DNA of 37,818 nucleotides, from the NCBI GenBank assembly GCA_902800625.1, contig CADCFG010000035.1, positions 1 to 37,818 on the forward strand. Reading direction: 5' to 3'. The translations under genes and the position numbers were made by a program. The stretch's first letter is position 1. Each line of letters begins with the position of its first letter. Shown piece after piece: positions 29,441-37,818 of this stretch. The stretch comes from an uncultured Eubacteriales bacterium. Its GTDB lineage: Bacteria; Bacillota; Clostridia; Christensenellales; Aristaeellaceae. The notes beneath the pieces are model-generated. The model was given only the letters and a program-made list of their open reading frames with translations, searched no databases and had not been told where the DNA came from.

Positions 29441-30448
29441 ATGACGGGTTTTTTTGTCAATGTACTGACCTGGATCAACAACCTGGTGGGCAACTATGGC
29501 TGGTCCATCGTGCTGTTCACGCTGCTGATCCGCGTGGTTCTGCTGCCCCTGGACATCAAGAGCAAGAAGAGCATGCGCCAGATCTCCAAGATCCAGCCCA
29601 AGCTGCAGGCGCTTCAGAAGAAGTATGCCAACGACAAGGACAAGCTGAACCAGAAGACCATGGAGCTCTATCGCAAGGAGCACGTCAGCCCCACCGCGGG
29701 CTGCCTGCCCATGCTGATCTCCCTCCCGATCCTGTGGATCATGTTCTCCGCCATGCGCACGCTTGGCAATGAGTACACGGTCCAGATGATCCTGGACATG
29801 AAGTCCACCAACACCCTGCCCAACCTGCAGAGCTGGCTGTGGATCAAGAATGTGTTCCAGCCGGATTCCTTCGCGTCCACGATCCTGCCCCCGGTGGGCA
29901 GCACGCTGGCCATGATCCGCCCGGCCAATGGCTCGGCGATCCTGACGGCGGAGAACATCGCCGCGGCTGTGGAGTACATGGCTTCCAGCGACTACAGCCA
30001 CCTGGCTGCCGCGCTGGCCCCGGCGACCGCCTTCACCAACGTTTCCATCCCGATCATCTTCACCACCATTCGCATGACCCTGCCCAACAGCCTTGCCAAC
30101 CTGTTCCAGTATGGCAACGGCCTGTTCATCCTGCCCATCCTGGCCGGCGCCAGCCAGTTCCTGATGACCAAGATCATGAACGGCAAACAGACCCCCGAGC
30201 AGAAGGAAGCGCAGGAGGCCCAGAACGCCCAATCCCAGACCAACCCGATGAACAGCCCCGTGATGAAGTGGTTTTTCCCGATCTTCTCGGTCTGGATCTG
30301 CGCCACTTCCAACGCCGCGTTCTCCATCTACTGGATGGCGGCGAACGTGATTCAGATTGTGCAGCAGCTGGCCGTGAACTGGTACTTTGAGCGCAAGGAC
30401 GCCAAGGCCGCCGTCGCTGCGCAGGACACCGACGATAGTAGTATATAA
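29441..30448 (+). CDS. yidC: Membrane protein insertase YidC/Oxa1
   Basis: The 335-residue integral membrane protein inserts membrane proteins, alone or with SecYEG. NYGWSIVLFTLLIRVVLLPLDIKSKKSM contains the first conserved helix with the Arg of the hydrophilic groove. Next come MRQISKIQPKLQALQKKYAND, the cytoplasmic hairpin, and PTAGCLPMLISLPILWIMFSAM. An extracytoplasmic loop of about 90 residues (about 110-200) is longer than in many Gram-positive homologues. The last helices are around FILPILAGASQFLMT and WFFPIFSVWICATSNAAFSIYW. There is no lipoprotein signal peptide, unlike Bacillus SpoIIIJ. The ATG at 29441 follows TTGGAGG. It precedes jag by 14 bp. Confidence 0.95.
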   Translation: MTGFFVNVLTWINNLVGNYGWSIVLFTLLIRVVLLPLDIKSKKSMRQISKIQPKLQALQKKYANDKDKLNQKTMELYRKEHVSPTAGCLPMLISLPILWIMFSAMRTLGNEYTVQMILDMKSTNTLPNLQSWLWIKNVFQPDSFASTILPPVGSTLAMIRPANGSAILTAENIAAAVEYMASSDYSHLAAALAPATAFTNVSIPIIFTTIRMTLPNSLANLFQYGNGLFILPILAGASQFLMTKIMNGKQTPEQKEAQEAQNAQSQTNPMNSPVMKWFFPIFSVWICATSNAAFSIYWMAANVIQIVQQLAVNWYFERKDAKAAVAAQDTDDSSI

Positions 30449-30462
30449 GGAGGCATACCGCC

Positions 30463-31386
30463 TTGAAATCCATTGAAGCCACCGGTAAGACGGTGAAGGA
30501 CGCCATCCGGAACGGCCTGGCAGAGCTGGGCTGCGATTCCGACGACGTCGATATTCAGGTCGTAGAAATGGGCAGCCCCGGGCTGTTCGGCATGTTCGGC
30601 AAGCCCGCGAAGGTGCGCCTGACCGTGAAGGCCGACGACCCCGCGCTGGACATCGAGATGCCCGTGCTGTCGCTGGACGCCGGAAATGCCCGCAAGCCCA
30701 AGGCCAATAAGCCCAAGGCTGAAAAGAGCGCCAAGGCCGAGCCCGCCGAGGCCGAGGCCGAGGAGATCGCCTCTGAGGAAGCCCCCAGGGAGAAGAAGAG
30801 CCGCAACCGCCGCCGCCGCAAGGGTGGCGCCAAGGCTGAGACGGCCGATGCCGTGGAGACCGACGAGGAGCAGTCCATCGCCACGCCCGCGCCCGTGATC
30901 GAGCACGAGCCCTTCGTGGCTACCGCCGAGGACGCCCTGTCCGACGACGCGAAGAAGGCCAGGGAATTCCTGGCCGGTCTGACCGACCGCATGGGCGTGC
31001 CGGTTCAGATCGAGCTGATGGAGACCGCCGAGCAGCTGCGCATGCAGATGGCCGGCGAGAACATGAGCCTGCTCATCGGCCGCCGGGGCGAGACCCTGGA
31101 CGCGCTGCAGTACCTCACCAGCCTGAACATCAACCGGGGCCGGGAGGAGTATTTGCGCATCTCCATCGACACCGAGAACTATCGCGCCAAGCGCGAGGAG
31201 GCCCTGCGCAAGCTGGCCGTCCGCATGGCGGGCCGCGCCAAGAAGAGCGGCCGCCGCGTGGCGCTGGAGCCCATGAACCCCTACGAGCGCCGGATCCTGC
31301 ATTCCGCGCTGCAGAACGACCCGGAGGTCACCACCCATTCCGAGGGTGAGGAGCCCTATCGCCGGGTGATCATCACGCTGAAATAA
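30463..31386 (+). CDS. jag: RNA-binding protein Jag/KhpB (SpoIIIJ-associated)
   Basis: The 307-residue protein has a Jag-N domain (1-52, with GSPGLFGMFGKPAKVR), a charged Ala/Glu/Lys-rich linker (about 70-150), a KH domain (about 165-240, MSLLIGRRGETLDALQYL) and an R3H domain (about 245-307, GRRVALEPMNPYERRILH). KhpB proteins bind RNA with KhpA and affect cell division and envelope synthesis in Firmicutes. The start is TTG at 30463, supported by AAGGAGG 9 bp upstream; the next in-frame ATG would remove most of Jag-N. Last gene of the operon, followed by a strong terminator. In many Firmicutes mnmE follows; here it does not. Confidence 0.95.
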   Translation: MKSIEATGKTVKDAIRNGLAELGCDSDDVDIQVVEMGSPGLFGMFGKPAKVRLTVKADDPALDIEMPVLSLDAGNARKPKANKPKAEKSAKAEPAEAEAEEIASEEAPREKKSRNRRRRKGGAKAETADAVETDEEQSIATPAPVIEHEPFVATAEDALSDDAKKAREFLAGLTDRMGVPVQIELMETAEQLRMQMAGENMSLLIGRRGETLDALQYLTSLNINRGREEYLRISIDTENYRAKREEALRKLAVRMAGRAKKSGRRVALEPMNPYERRILHSALQNDPEVTTHSEGEEPYRRVIITLK

Positions 31387-31401
31387 GCACGACATAGCAA
31401 A

Positions 31402-31440
31402 GCCCCGCAAAGCCGCTGCGCTTCGCGGGGCCTTGTTTTG
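31402..31440 (+). terminator. Terminator of the rpmH operon
   Basis: GCCCCGCAAAGC (31402-31413) pairs with GCTTCGCGGGGC (31420-31431), one mismatch, followed by CTTGTTTTG. Confidence 0.88.
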
Positions 31441-31442
31441 TC

Positions 31443-31471
31443 TTGACAGGGCGGCCCGCTGGGTTTATAAT
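31443..31471 (+). promoter_or_regulatory. Consensus promoter upstream of the MutS2-like gene
   Basis: TTGACA (31443-31448) and TATAAT (31466-31471) are 17 bp apart, both perfect. The next start codon is almost 390 bp downstream. Confidence 0.85.
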
Positions 31472-31477
31472 CATATC

Positions 31478-31750
31478 GGCAGCGATCCCGACGCGAGCGG
31501 GCAATCCTGCGGAGGTGTGTTTGGAATCGGTTCAGTAACGGGGAACATGGTTGATTGAGCAAGGCGGCGACATGACCGCTTGTTTCCTGATGCCATGGCG
31601 CGGTGCTGACACTAATCCCTGCTTAAAGAGGACATCCTGTCGGTGCTTTTCCGTGCTGGCTGTGTTGAAGCCCCTTGACTTGCCGCCAGCAAGCCTGCGC
31701 GACTTCGCCTTGCCAGCACGAAAAAGCCCTCGCCATTTTTGCCCTTTTTA
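31478..31750 (+). ncRNA. Candidate structured leader or small RNA
   Basis: Transcription from the consensus promoter would start near 31478. The region has no good coding frame. It contains small hairpins (CCCG...CGGG near 31487-31501; CAAGGCGG...CCGCTTG near 31560-31583). It ends with a long hairpin: GCTTTTCCGTGCTGGC (31645-31660) pairs with GCCAGCACGAAAAAGC (31712-31727), one mismatch. T-runs at 31736-31740 and 31745-31749 follow, so the hairpin could terminate a roughly 270-nt RNA or attenuate the gene behind it. I tested it by eye against SRP RNA, tmRNA, RNase P RNA and 6S RNA signatures and found no match. It may also be another dispersed repeat. Confidence 0.4.
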
Positions 31751-31863
31751 ATCAGGCCTTAGCTGACCGAGTCCGGGCACTTTTTCTATGCCTTTTTTCA
31801 TCGTCTTTGCCGCATTCCCCGAAGCCCCGTTCATGTCCAACAGATTGAACGAGGGGGATTCCC

Positions 31864-33777
31864 GTGACACAGGATTGGATCACTTTGGGTTTTGACCAGA
31901 TCATCGAACAATTGAAGGAACAGGCCGTCTCCGGGGCAGCCCGGCGAAAGCTGGCGGACACCGCGCCGATCATGAACGAGGGGCTCTGCCTGGCCCGCAT
32001 GGCCCAGACCACCGCCGCGCGGCAGGTGCTGGACGCCGTGGGTGCGCCGCCGCTGGGCGAGACGGACGCCACGGAGCAGGGGCTGGACGAGGCCTGCCGG
32101 GGCGGCATGCTGCTGCCTGCGCAGCTGAGCGCCGCGGCGCGGTTCTGCGTGGCCGTGCGCCGCATGAAGCGCTATCTGCGTGCTGCGGAGGTTGTCAGCG
32201 CGGGCATCGCGTCGTGGCAGACGGAGCTGCCCGACCTTGAGGGGCTGGAGCAGGCCATCGACGGGGCGATCCGGGAGGACGCCATACTGGACGACGCCTC
32301 GCCCGACCTGCGCGACCTGCGTCGCCGGCGCGAGCGCGCGGAGCAGGAGATCCGCGAAAAGCTGAACCACGTGCTCCGGCATCATCAAAGCCAGTTGGCG
32401 GACGGTTACGTCACCCAGCGGGGCGGGGTATATGTCCTGCCGGTGCAAAAGCGCTTCCAGGGCGCGTTTCCCGGCCGGGTGATCGACACCTCCGCCAGGG
32501 GCAGCACCGTGTTCATGGAGCCCACGGCGGTGAGCGCGCTGCGGCAGGCGCTGGAGGCGCTGCTGGTCGACATCGACGCGGAGGAGCGGCGCGTGCTGTG
32601 GGCGCTCAGCGACCGCGTGGCCGCCGAAGAGGAGCCGCTGCGCCGCGCGATGCGCGCCATGGCGGACCTGGACGCGCTGTTTGCCCGGGCGAAGCTGAGC
32701 GCAGCCATGGGCGCGCGCCCGGTGGCGCTGACGGCCCAGCGCCGTCTGCGGCTGGTGAAGGCGAGACACCCCCTGCTGGAGAGGGACAGCTGCGTGCCGC
32801 TGGACATCGAGCTGGCCGCGCCGGATTCTGGCATCGCGGTGACCGGGCCGAACACCGGCGGGAAGACCGTGTGCCTGAAGACGGCGGGGCTCTTGACCCT
32901 GATGGCCCAGAGCGGGCTGCACATCCCCTGCGGGGAGGGCTCCGTGGTGGGCATGATGGACGCCGTGCTGTGCGACATCGGCGACAGCCAGAGCATCGCT
33001 CAGAACCTGTCCACCTTCTCCGGCCACATGACCAACGTGATTCGCATACTGGGTCAGTGCAGCCGGGACAGCCTGGTGCTGCTGGACGAGCTGGGCAGCG
33101 GCACGGATCCCGCGGAGGGCTCCGCCCTGGCGGCGGCCATCCTGGAGGAGCTGCTGCGCCGGGACTGCTTCTTCCTGGTGACTACCCACGACCCGAAGAT
33201 CAAGCAGTGGGCGGAGCAGACCCCGCGCGTGGTCTCGGCGCGAATGGCCTTCGACAGGGTCTCGCTGAAGCCGCTGTACCGGCTGGAGCTGGGAAAGAGC
33301 GGCGAGAGTTGCGCCATCGATATTGCCGCCCGCCTGGGCATGGACGCCGCTTTGCTTTCGCGGGCGCGGCAGATCGCGGAGGGCCGCGGCGACGGGCCCG
33401 TGGAGCAGCCCAAGGCCGGGACGCCTGCCGATCGTCCCGCCAGTCGGCTGCAGCGCCTGCCCGCGCCGGCGGAAAATCGCGTGCGGCAGTTCAATGTGGG
33501 CGACAGCGTGGCGCTGCTGCCGGAGCGCAGGCGGGCCATCGTCTATCGACCCGCGGACGACGAGGGCAACGTGGTGATCCAGCTTCGGGGGCAGAAATTG
33601 ACCGTGCGCCACAACCGGCTGGAGCTGCTGGTCCCGACGGAGCAGCTGTACCCGGAGGATTACGACTTTTCCATCGTGTTCGACACCGTGGCCAACCGCA
33701 AGGCTGCTCACACGATGGCGCGCAAGCACGACCGGAACGCGGTGGTCGTTTTGAAGGAGGGAACGCAGGATGAATGA
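31864..33777 (+). CDS. MutS2-like MutS-family ATPase lacking the Smr domain
   Basis: The 637-residue cytoplasmic protein has a helical clamp/core region (1-310) and a MutS ATPase domain (about 315-530). Walker A is GPNTGGKT (328-335), the next conserved helix is STFSGHMTNV, Walker B is LVLLDELGSGTDP (about 405-417) and the H motif is VTTHD. GYVTQRGGVYVLPVQK and GSTVFMEP in the core are typical of MutS2, not MutS1. MutS2 proteins are usually about 780 residues with a C-terminal Smr nuclease; here the protein ends after a KOW-like segment (VGDSVALLPER) and a short tail (YPEDYDFSIVFDTVANRK). It may belong to a shorter MutS subfamily. The start is GTG at 31864 after GAGGGGG. It overlaps the next gene by 8 bp. 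Confidence 0.88.
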   Translation: MTQDWITLGFDQIIEQLKEQAVSGAARRKLADTAPIMNEGLCLARMAQTTAARQVLDAVGAPPLGETDATEQGLDEACRGGMLLPAQLSAAARFCVAVRRMKRYLRAAEVVSAGIASWQTELPDLEGLEQAIDGAIREDAILDDASPDLRDLRRRRERAEQEIREKLNHVLRHHQSQLADGYVTQRGGVYVLPVQKRFQGAFPGRVIDTSARGSTVFMEPTAVSALRQALEALLVDIDAEERRVLWALSDRVAAEEEPLRRAMRAMADLDALFARAKLSAAMGARPVALTAQRRLRLVKARHPLLERDSCVPLDIELAAPDSGIAVTGPNTGGKTVCLKTAGLLTLMAQSGLHIPCGEGSVVGMMDAVLCDIGDSQSIAQNLSTFSGHMTNVIRILGQCSRDSLVLLDELGSGTDPAEGSALAAAILEELLRRDCFFLVTTHDPKIKQWAEQTPRVVSARMAFDRVSLKPLYRLELGKSGESCAIDIAARLGMDAALLSRARQIAEGRGDGPVEQPKAGTPADRPASRLQRLPAPAENRVRQFNVGDSVALLPERRRAIVYRPADDEGNVVIQLRGQKLTVRHNRLELLVPTEQLYPEDYDFSIVFDTVANRKAAHTMARKHDRNAVVVLKEGTQDE

Positions 33778-34519
33778 CATGGACAGGTGCGCGCGCTACA
33801 GCGCCTATTTCACGAAGGATTATATGATGGGGCCGAACGCCATCCGGCTGCTGGACGAGCTGCTGCGCCGGACGCCCTCGGACGCCCGGTTTGACCGCAC
33901 GCTGGATCTGGGCTGCGGCCAGGCCGTGACCTCGGTATTCCTGGCGCAGGAGACGCCCGCGAAGGCGGTATACGCCCTGGACCTGTGGATTTCCGCGTCG
34001 GACAACTACGGGTGGATCCGCCAGGCAGGCCTGGGGGAGAGGATCGTCCCGATCCATGGCGACGCGATGGACATGCCCTTTGCCCGCGGTTATTTCGACG
34101 CGATCGTCAGCGTGGACGCCTACCACTACTTCGGCGGCAAGCCGGGCGTGTTTTCGCGAAAGGTGCTGCCCTTTGTCCGGGAGGGCGGCCATGTGATGAT
34201 TGCCGTCCCCGGCCTGCGCCGGGAGCCGGAGGGCACGATGGGCGCGCTGTTCAACGAATGGGCCGAGGGAGACGACGCGCTGCTGTTTCACACCGTCGAC
34301 TGGTGGCGCTCGCTGCTTATGGCGGAGTGCGGGGACCGGTGCGACGTGGCCGTGAAGGAGGCCGAGTGCTTTGACGCGGCCTGGAGGGACTGGTTCGAGT
34401 CGGGCCATGAGTACGGCCTCCGGGACAGGGCGTATCTGGAAAAGGGATTGGATCAGGTCCTGAATTTCGTGCTGATCTGTGTCCGCAGGAAATTTCCGGA
34501 TTCACCCCTTGACAAATAG
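33770..34519 (+). CDS. SAM-dependent class I methyltransferase
   Basis: The 249-residue cytoplasmic protein has the Rossmann methyltransferase core. Motif I is TLDLGCGQAVTSVFLA (about 43-58), then the acidic end of strand 2 in YALDLWIS, GDAMDMPFARGYFDAIVSVDAYHYFG (motifs II-III region) and LPFVREGGHVMIAVPG. It transfers a methyl group from S-adenosylmethionine; the substrate is not predictable. It overlaps the MutS2-like gene by 8 bp, and GGAGGGAACG within that gene serves as ribosome binding site, so the two are co-translated. The -35 box of the next promoter lies in its last codons. Confidence 0.9.
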   Translation: MNDMDRCARYSAYFTKDYMMGPNAIRLLDELLRRTPSDARFDRTLDLGCGQAVTSVFLAQETPAKAVYALDLWISASDNYGWIRQAGLGERIVPIHGDAMDMPFARGYFDAIVSVDAYHYFGGKPGVFSRKVLPFVREGGHVMIAVPGLRREPEGTMGALFNEWAEGDDALLFHTVDWWRSLLMAECGDRCDVAVKEAECFDAAWRDWFESGHEYGLRDRAYLEKGLDQVLNFVLICVRRKFPDSPLDK

Positions 34520-34537
34520 CCCTAGGGGGTATATAAT
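34509..34537 (+). promoter_or_regulatory. csoR-copA promoter with CsoR-like operator
   Basis: TTGACA (34509-34514) and TATAAT (34532-34537) are 17 bp apart. The spacer holds ATAGCCCTAGGGGGTAT (34516-34532), a C-tract/G-tract pseudo-palindrome like known CsoR boxes. Bound CsoR would cover both promoter boxes. Confidence 0.8.
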
Positions 34538-34549
34538 ATCCGTTGAAAG

Positions 34550-34565
34550 ATACCTATCAGGGTAT
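34550..34565 (+). promoter_or_regulatory. Second CsoR-like palindrome in the csoR leader
   Basis: ATACCTATCAGGGTAT is an inverted repeat (ATACC...GGTAT) just downstream of the expected start site. It resembles the first box in its ATAC/GTAT ends and may be a second operator. Confidence 0.55.
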
Positions 34566-34584
34566 TTACCGAGGAGTGAGATTC

Positions 34585-34896
34585 ATGAACAAGGTTAACG
34601 AAAACTGCCCCGCCTGCCATCAGCGGCACACGCCCCGCAGCGACGCGGAGCTGAAGCAGCTGAAGAACCGGCTGAACCGCATGGTGGGCCAGCTGCACGG
34701 CATCGGCAGGATGCTGGATGAAAACCGCTACTGCGGGGATATACTGATCCAGATCAGCGCCGTGGAGCGTGCCCTGCAAAACTTCGGCTACCAGGTGCTC
34801 CAGAGCCACATAGAGGCCTGCGTGGCCGAGGAGCTCCGCGAAGGCAACACCGAAATCATCAGCGAGACCGTGGAGCTGATGAAGAAGCTGAAATGA
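34585..34896 (+). CDS. csoR: Copper-sensing transcriptional repressor CsoR
   Basis: The 103-residue all-helical protein belongs to the CsoR/RcnR (DUF156) family. The Cu(I) ligands of CsoR are present as C50 (RYCGDILIQ), H75 and C79 (SHIEAC). LKQLKNRLNRMVGQLHGIGRM is the family's DNA-binding helix region. Two extra cysteines occur near the N terminus (NCPACHQRH), outside the core. The protein should bind its own promoter in the absence of copper and release it when Cu(I) binds. The ATG at 34585 follows GAGGAG; the operators lie directly upstream. First gene of the copper operon with copA. Confidence 0.94.
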   Translation: MNKVNENCPACHQRHTPRSDAELKQLKNRLNRMVGQLHGIGRMLDENRYCGDILIQISAVERALQNFGYQVLQSHIEACVAEELREGNTEIISETVELMKKLK

Positions 34897-34941
34897 GCGC
34901 AAGGCGCTCAACCCTGTTTGCTGCCGCGCAGAATTGCCCCG

Positions 34942-34985
34942 CGCGCCGCGCCACAGGCGCAAGCGCGGCACGCGGGCGCGGCGCG
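34942..34985 (+). repeat. GC-rich hairpin between csoR and copA
   Basis: CGCGCCGCGCC (34942-34952) and GGCGCGGCGCG (34975-34985) are a perfect 11-bp inverted repeat in the 112-bp gap. No T-run follows, so it is more likely an mRNA stability or processing hairpin than a terminator. Confidence 0.65.
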
Positions 34986-35008
34986 AAATCTGAAACGAGG
35001 TAAATCCC

Positions 35009-37558
<2,550 letters not shown>

Positions 37559-37818
37559 GCGCCAAGAGTCTTCCCCTTTAGGGGCAATGTCATCAACTTA
37601 ACGGAAGCGTTCCCGAGAAAATGTCGTTACGCGCGCTATGTACAGATCCTTCGCTTCGCAGCCGAAGGCCCGCGAAGCGAAGGATCTGTACGAATCGCTC
37701 AAAACAACTTAGCAAAAGACGTAACTGTTCAGTCCATTCACAAATTAACATAAAATTCCAAAAGGAAAACTGGGCAGTCATGTCGAATAATAAACCATAG
37801 CAAGAAGAGCTATGAGGA
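37559..37818. other. Gene-free right edge
   Basis: No gene is supported. CCCCTTTAGGGG near 37574-37585 is a weak hairpin after copA. GTCATCAACTTAAC at 37589-37602 is nearly repeated, in the other orientation, at about 17734-17747. A perfect palindrome follows at 37640-37691. Confidence 0.6.
37640..37691. repeat. GATCCTTCG palindrome, copy 3
   Basis: Two perfect 20-bp inverted arms, starting GTACAGATCCTTCG (37640-37659) and ending CGAAGGATCTGTAC (37672-37691), surround a 12-bp centre. It is the most perfect member of the family also seen at 23198 and 23684. Confidence 0.8.

Noticed and set aside
31478..31750. SRP RNA, tmRNA, 6S RNA or RNase P RNA
   Set aside because: None of the signature sequences I know (SRP GGAA tetraloop region, tmRNA ends, RNase P P4) could be found.
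31551..31751. 66-codon open frame in the leader before the MutS2-like gene
   Set aside because: It starts at TTG without a ribosome binding site and covers the hairpin region; the peptide has no sensible pattern. The structured leader is the better explanation.
33054..33539. Minus-strand open frame inside the MutS2-like gene
   Set aside because: Ser/Arg/Ala-rich shadow of the ATPase domain without start signals.
37593..37781. 62-codon minus-strand open frame at the right edge
   Set aside because: It runs through the perfect palindrome at 37640-37691 and has no ribosome binding site.

Overview
The window looks like a chromosomal segment of a high-GC member of the Clostridia (Bacillota). Most genes start after a GGAGG-type ribosome binding site. 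TTGACA/TATAAT-type promoters with 17-18 bp spacers are easy to see. The gene set is Gram-positive: LytR-CpsA-Psr protein, PrsA-like foldase, YidC/Jag, CsoR/CopA and a two-component system. I cannot resolve family or genus. I see no phage genes, intact transposase or CRISPR array.

Layout. 1-1000: no credible gene; a dense patch of imperfect palindromic repeats. 1002-9225: a secreted WG-repeat protein, an aldo/keto reductase with two [4Fe-4S] motifs, a large multi-PAS GGDEF/EAL protein with a degenerate GGDEF site, an orphan BMP-type binding protein and a small HAD hydrolase. 9447-16608: a cell-envelope neighbourhood with an LCP ligase, a polysaccharide deacetylase plus initiating sugar-phosphate transferase, an OmpR/HK pair, and a PrsA-like foldase whose parvulin domain is split by an acidic insert. 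16963-17289: a Pro-Glu-Ile2-Asp tRNA cluster in which the tRNA-Ile2(CAT) gene lacks 11 nt of the T arm. 17290-17960: a gene-free AT-rich stretch. 17964-20340: a NitT/TauT-type ABC importer operon. 20641-25190: a secreted CHAP-domain protein, TcdA, an orphan 79-aa leader-like/amphipathic protein and a CPA2 antiporter. 25631-28000: a Gfo/Idh/MocA oxidoreductase and an acyltransferase. 28433-31386: the rpmH-rnpA-yidD-yidC-jag operon. 31443-34519: a strong promoter with a structured leader, a MutS2-like ATPase without Smr domain, and an overlapping methyltransferase. 34509-37558: a csoR-copA copper operon.

How genes work together. The rpmH operon supplies L34, the RNase P protein and the membrane insertase, as is common near bacterial origins, but neither dnaA nor mnmE flanks it here. 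CsoR should repress its own promoter, which overlaps a palindromic operator-like site, and CopA should export copper. The copper chaperone domain is fused in frame to the CopA C terminus, with an internal Shine-Dalgarno and ATG that could also release it as free CopZ. The LCP, sugar transferase, deacetylase, two-component and foldase genes all concern the envelope, although they lie in separate transcription units.

The most unusual feature at the DNA level is several families of intergenic palindromic repeats. Two 88-bp copies about 25 kb apart differ at only two positions, and those two positions form one compensatory base-pair change in the terminal stem.
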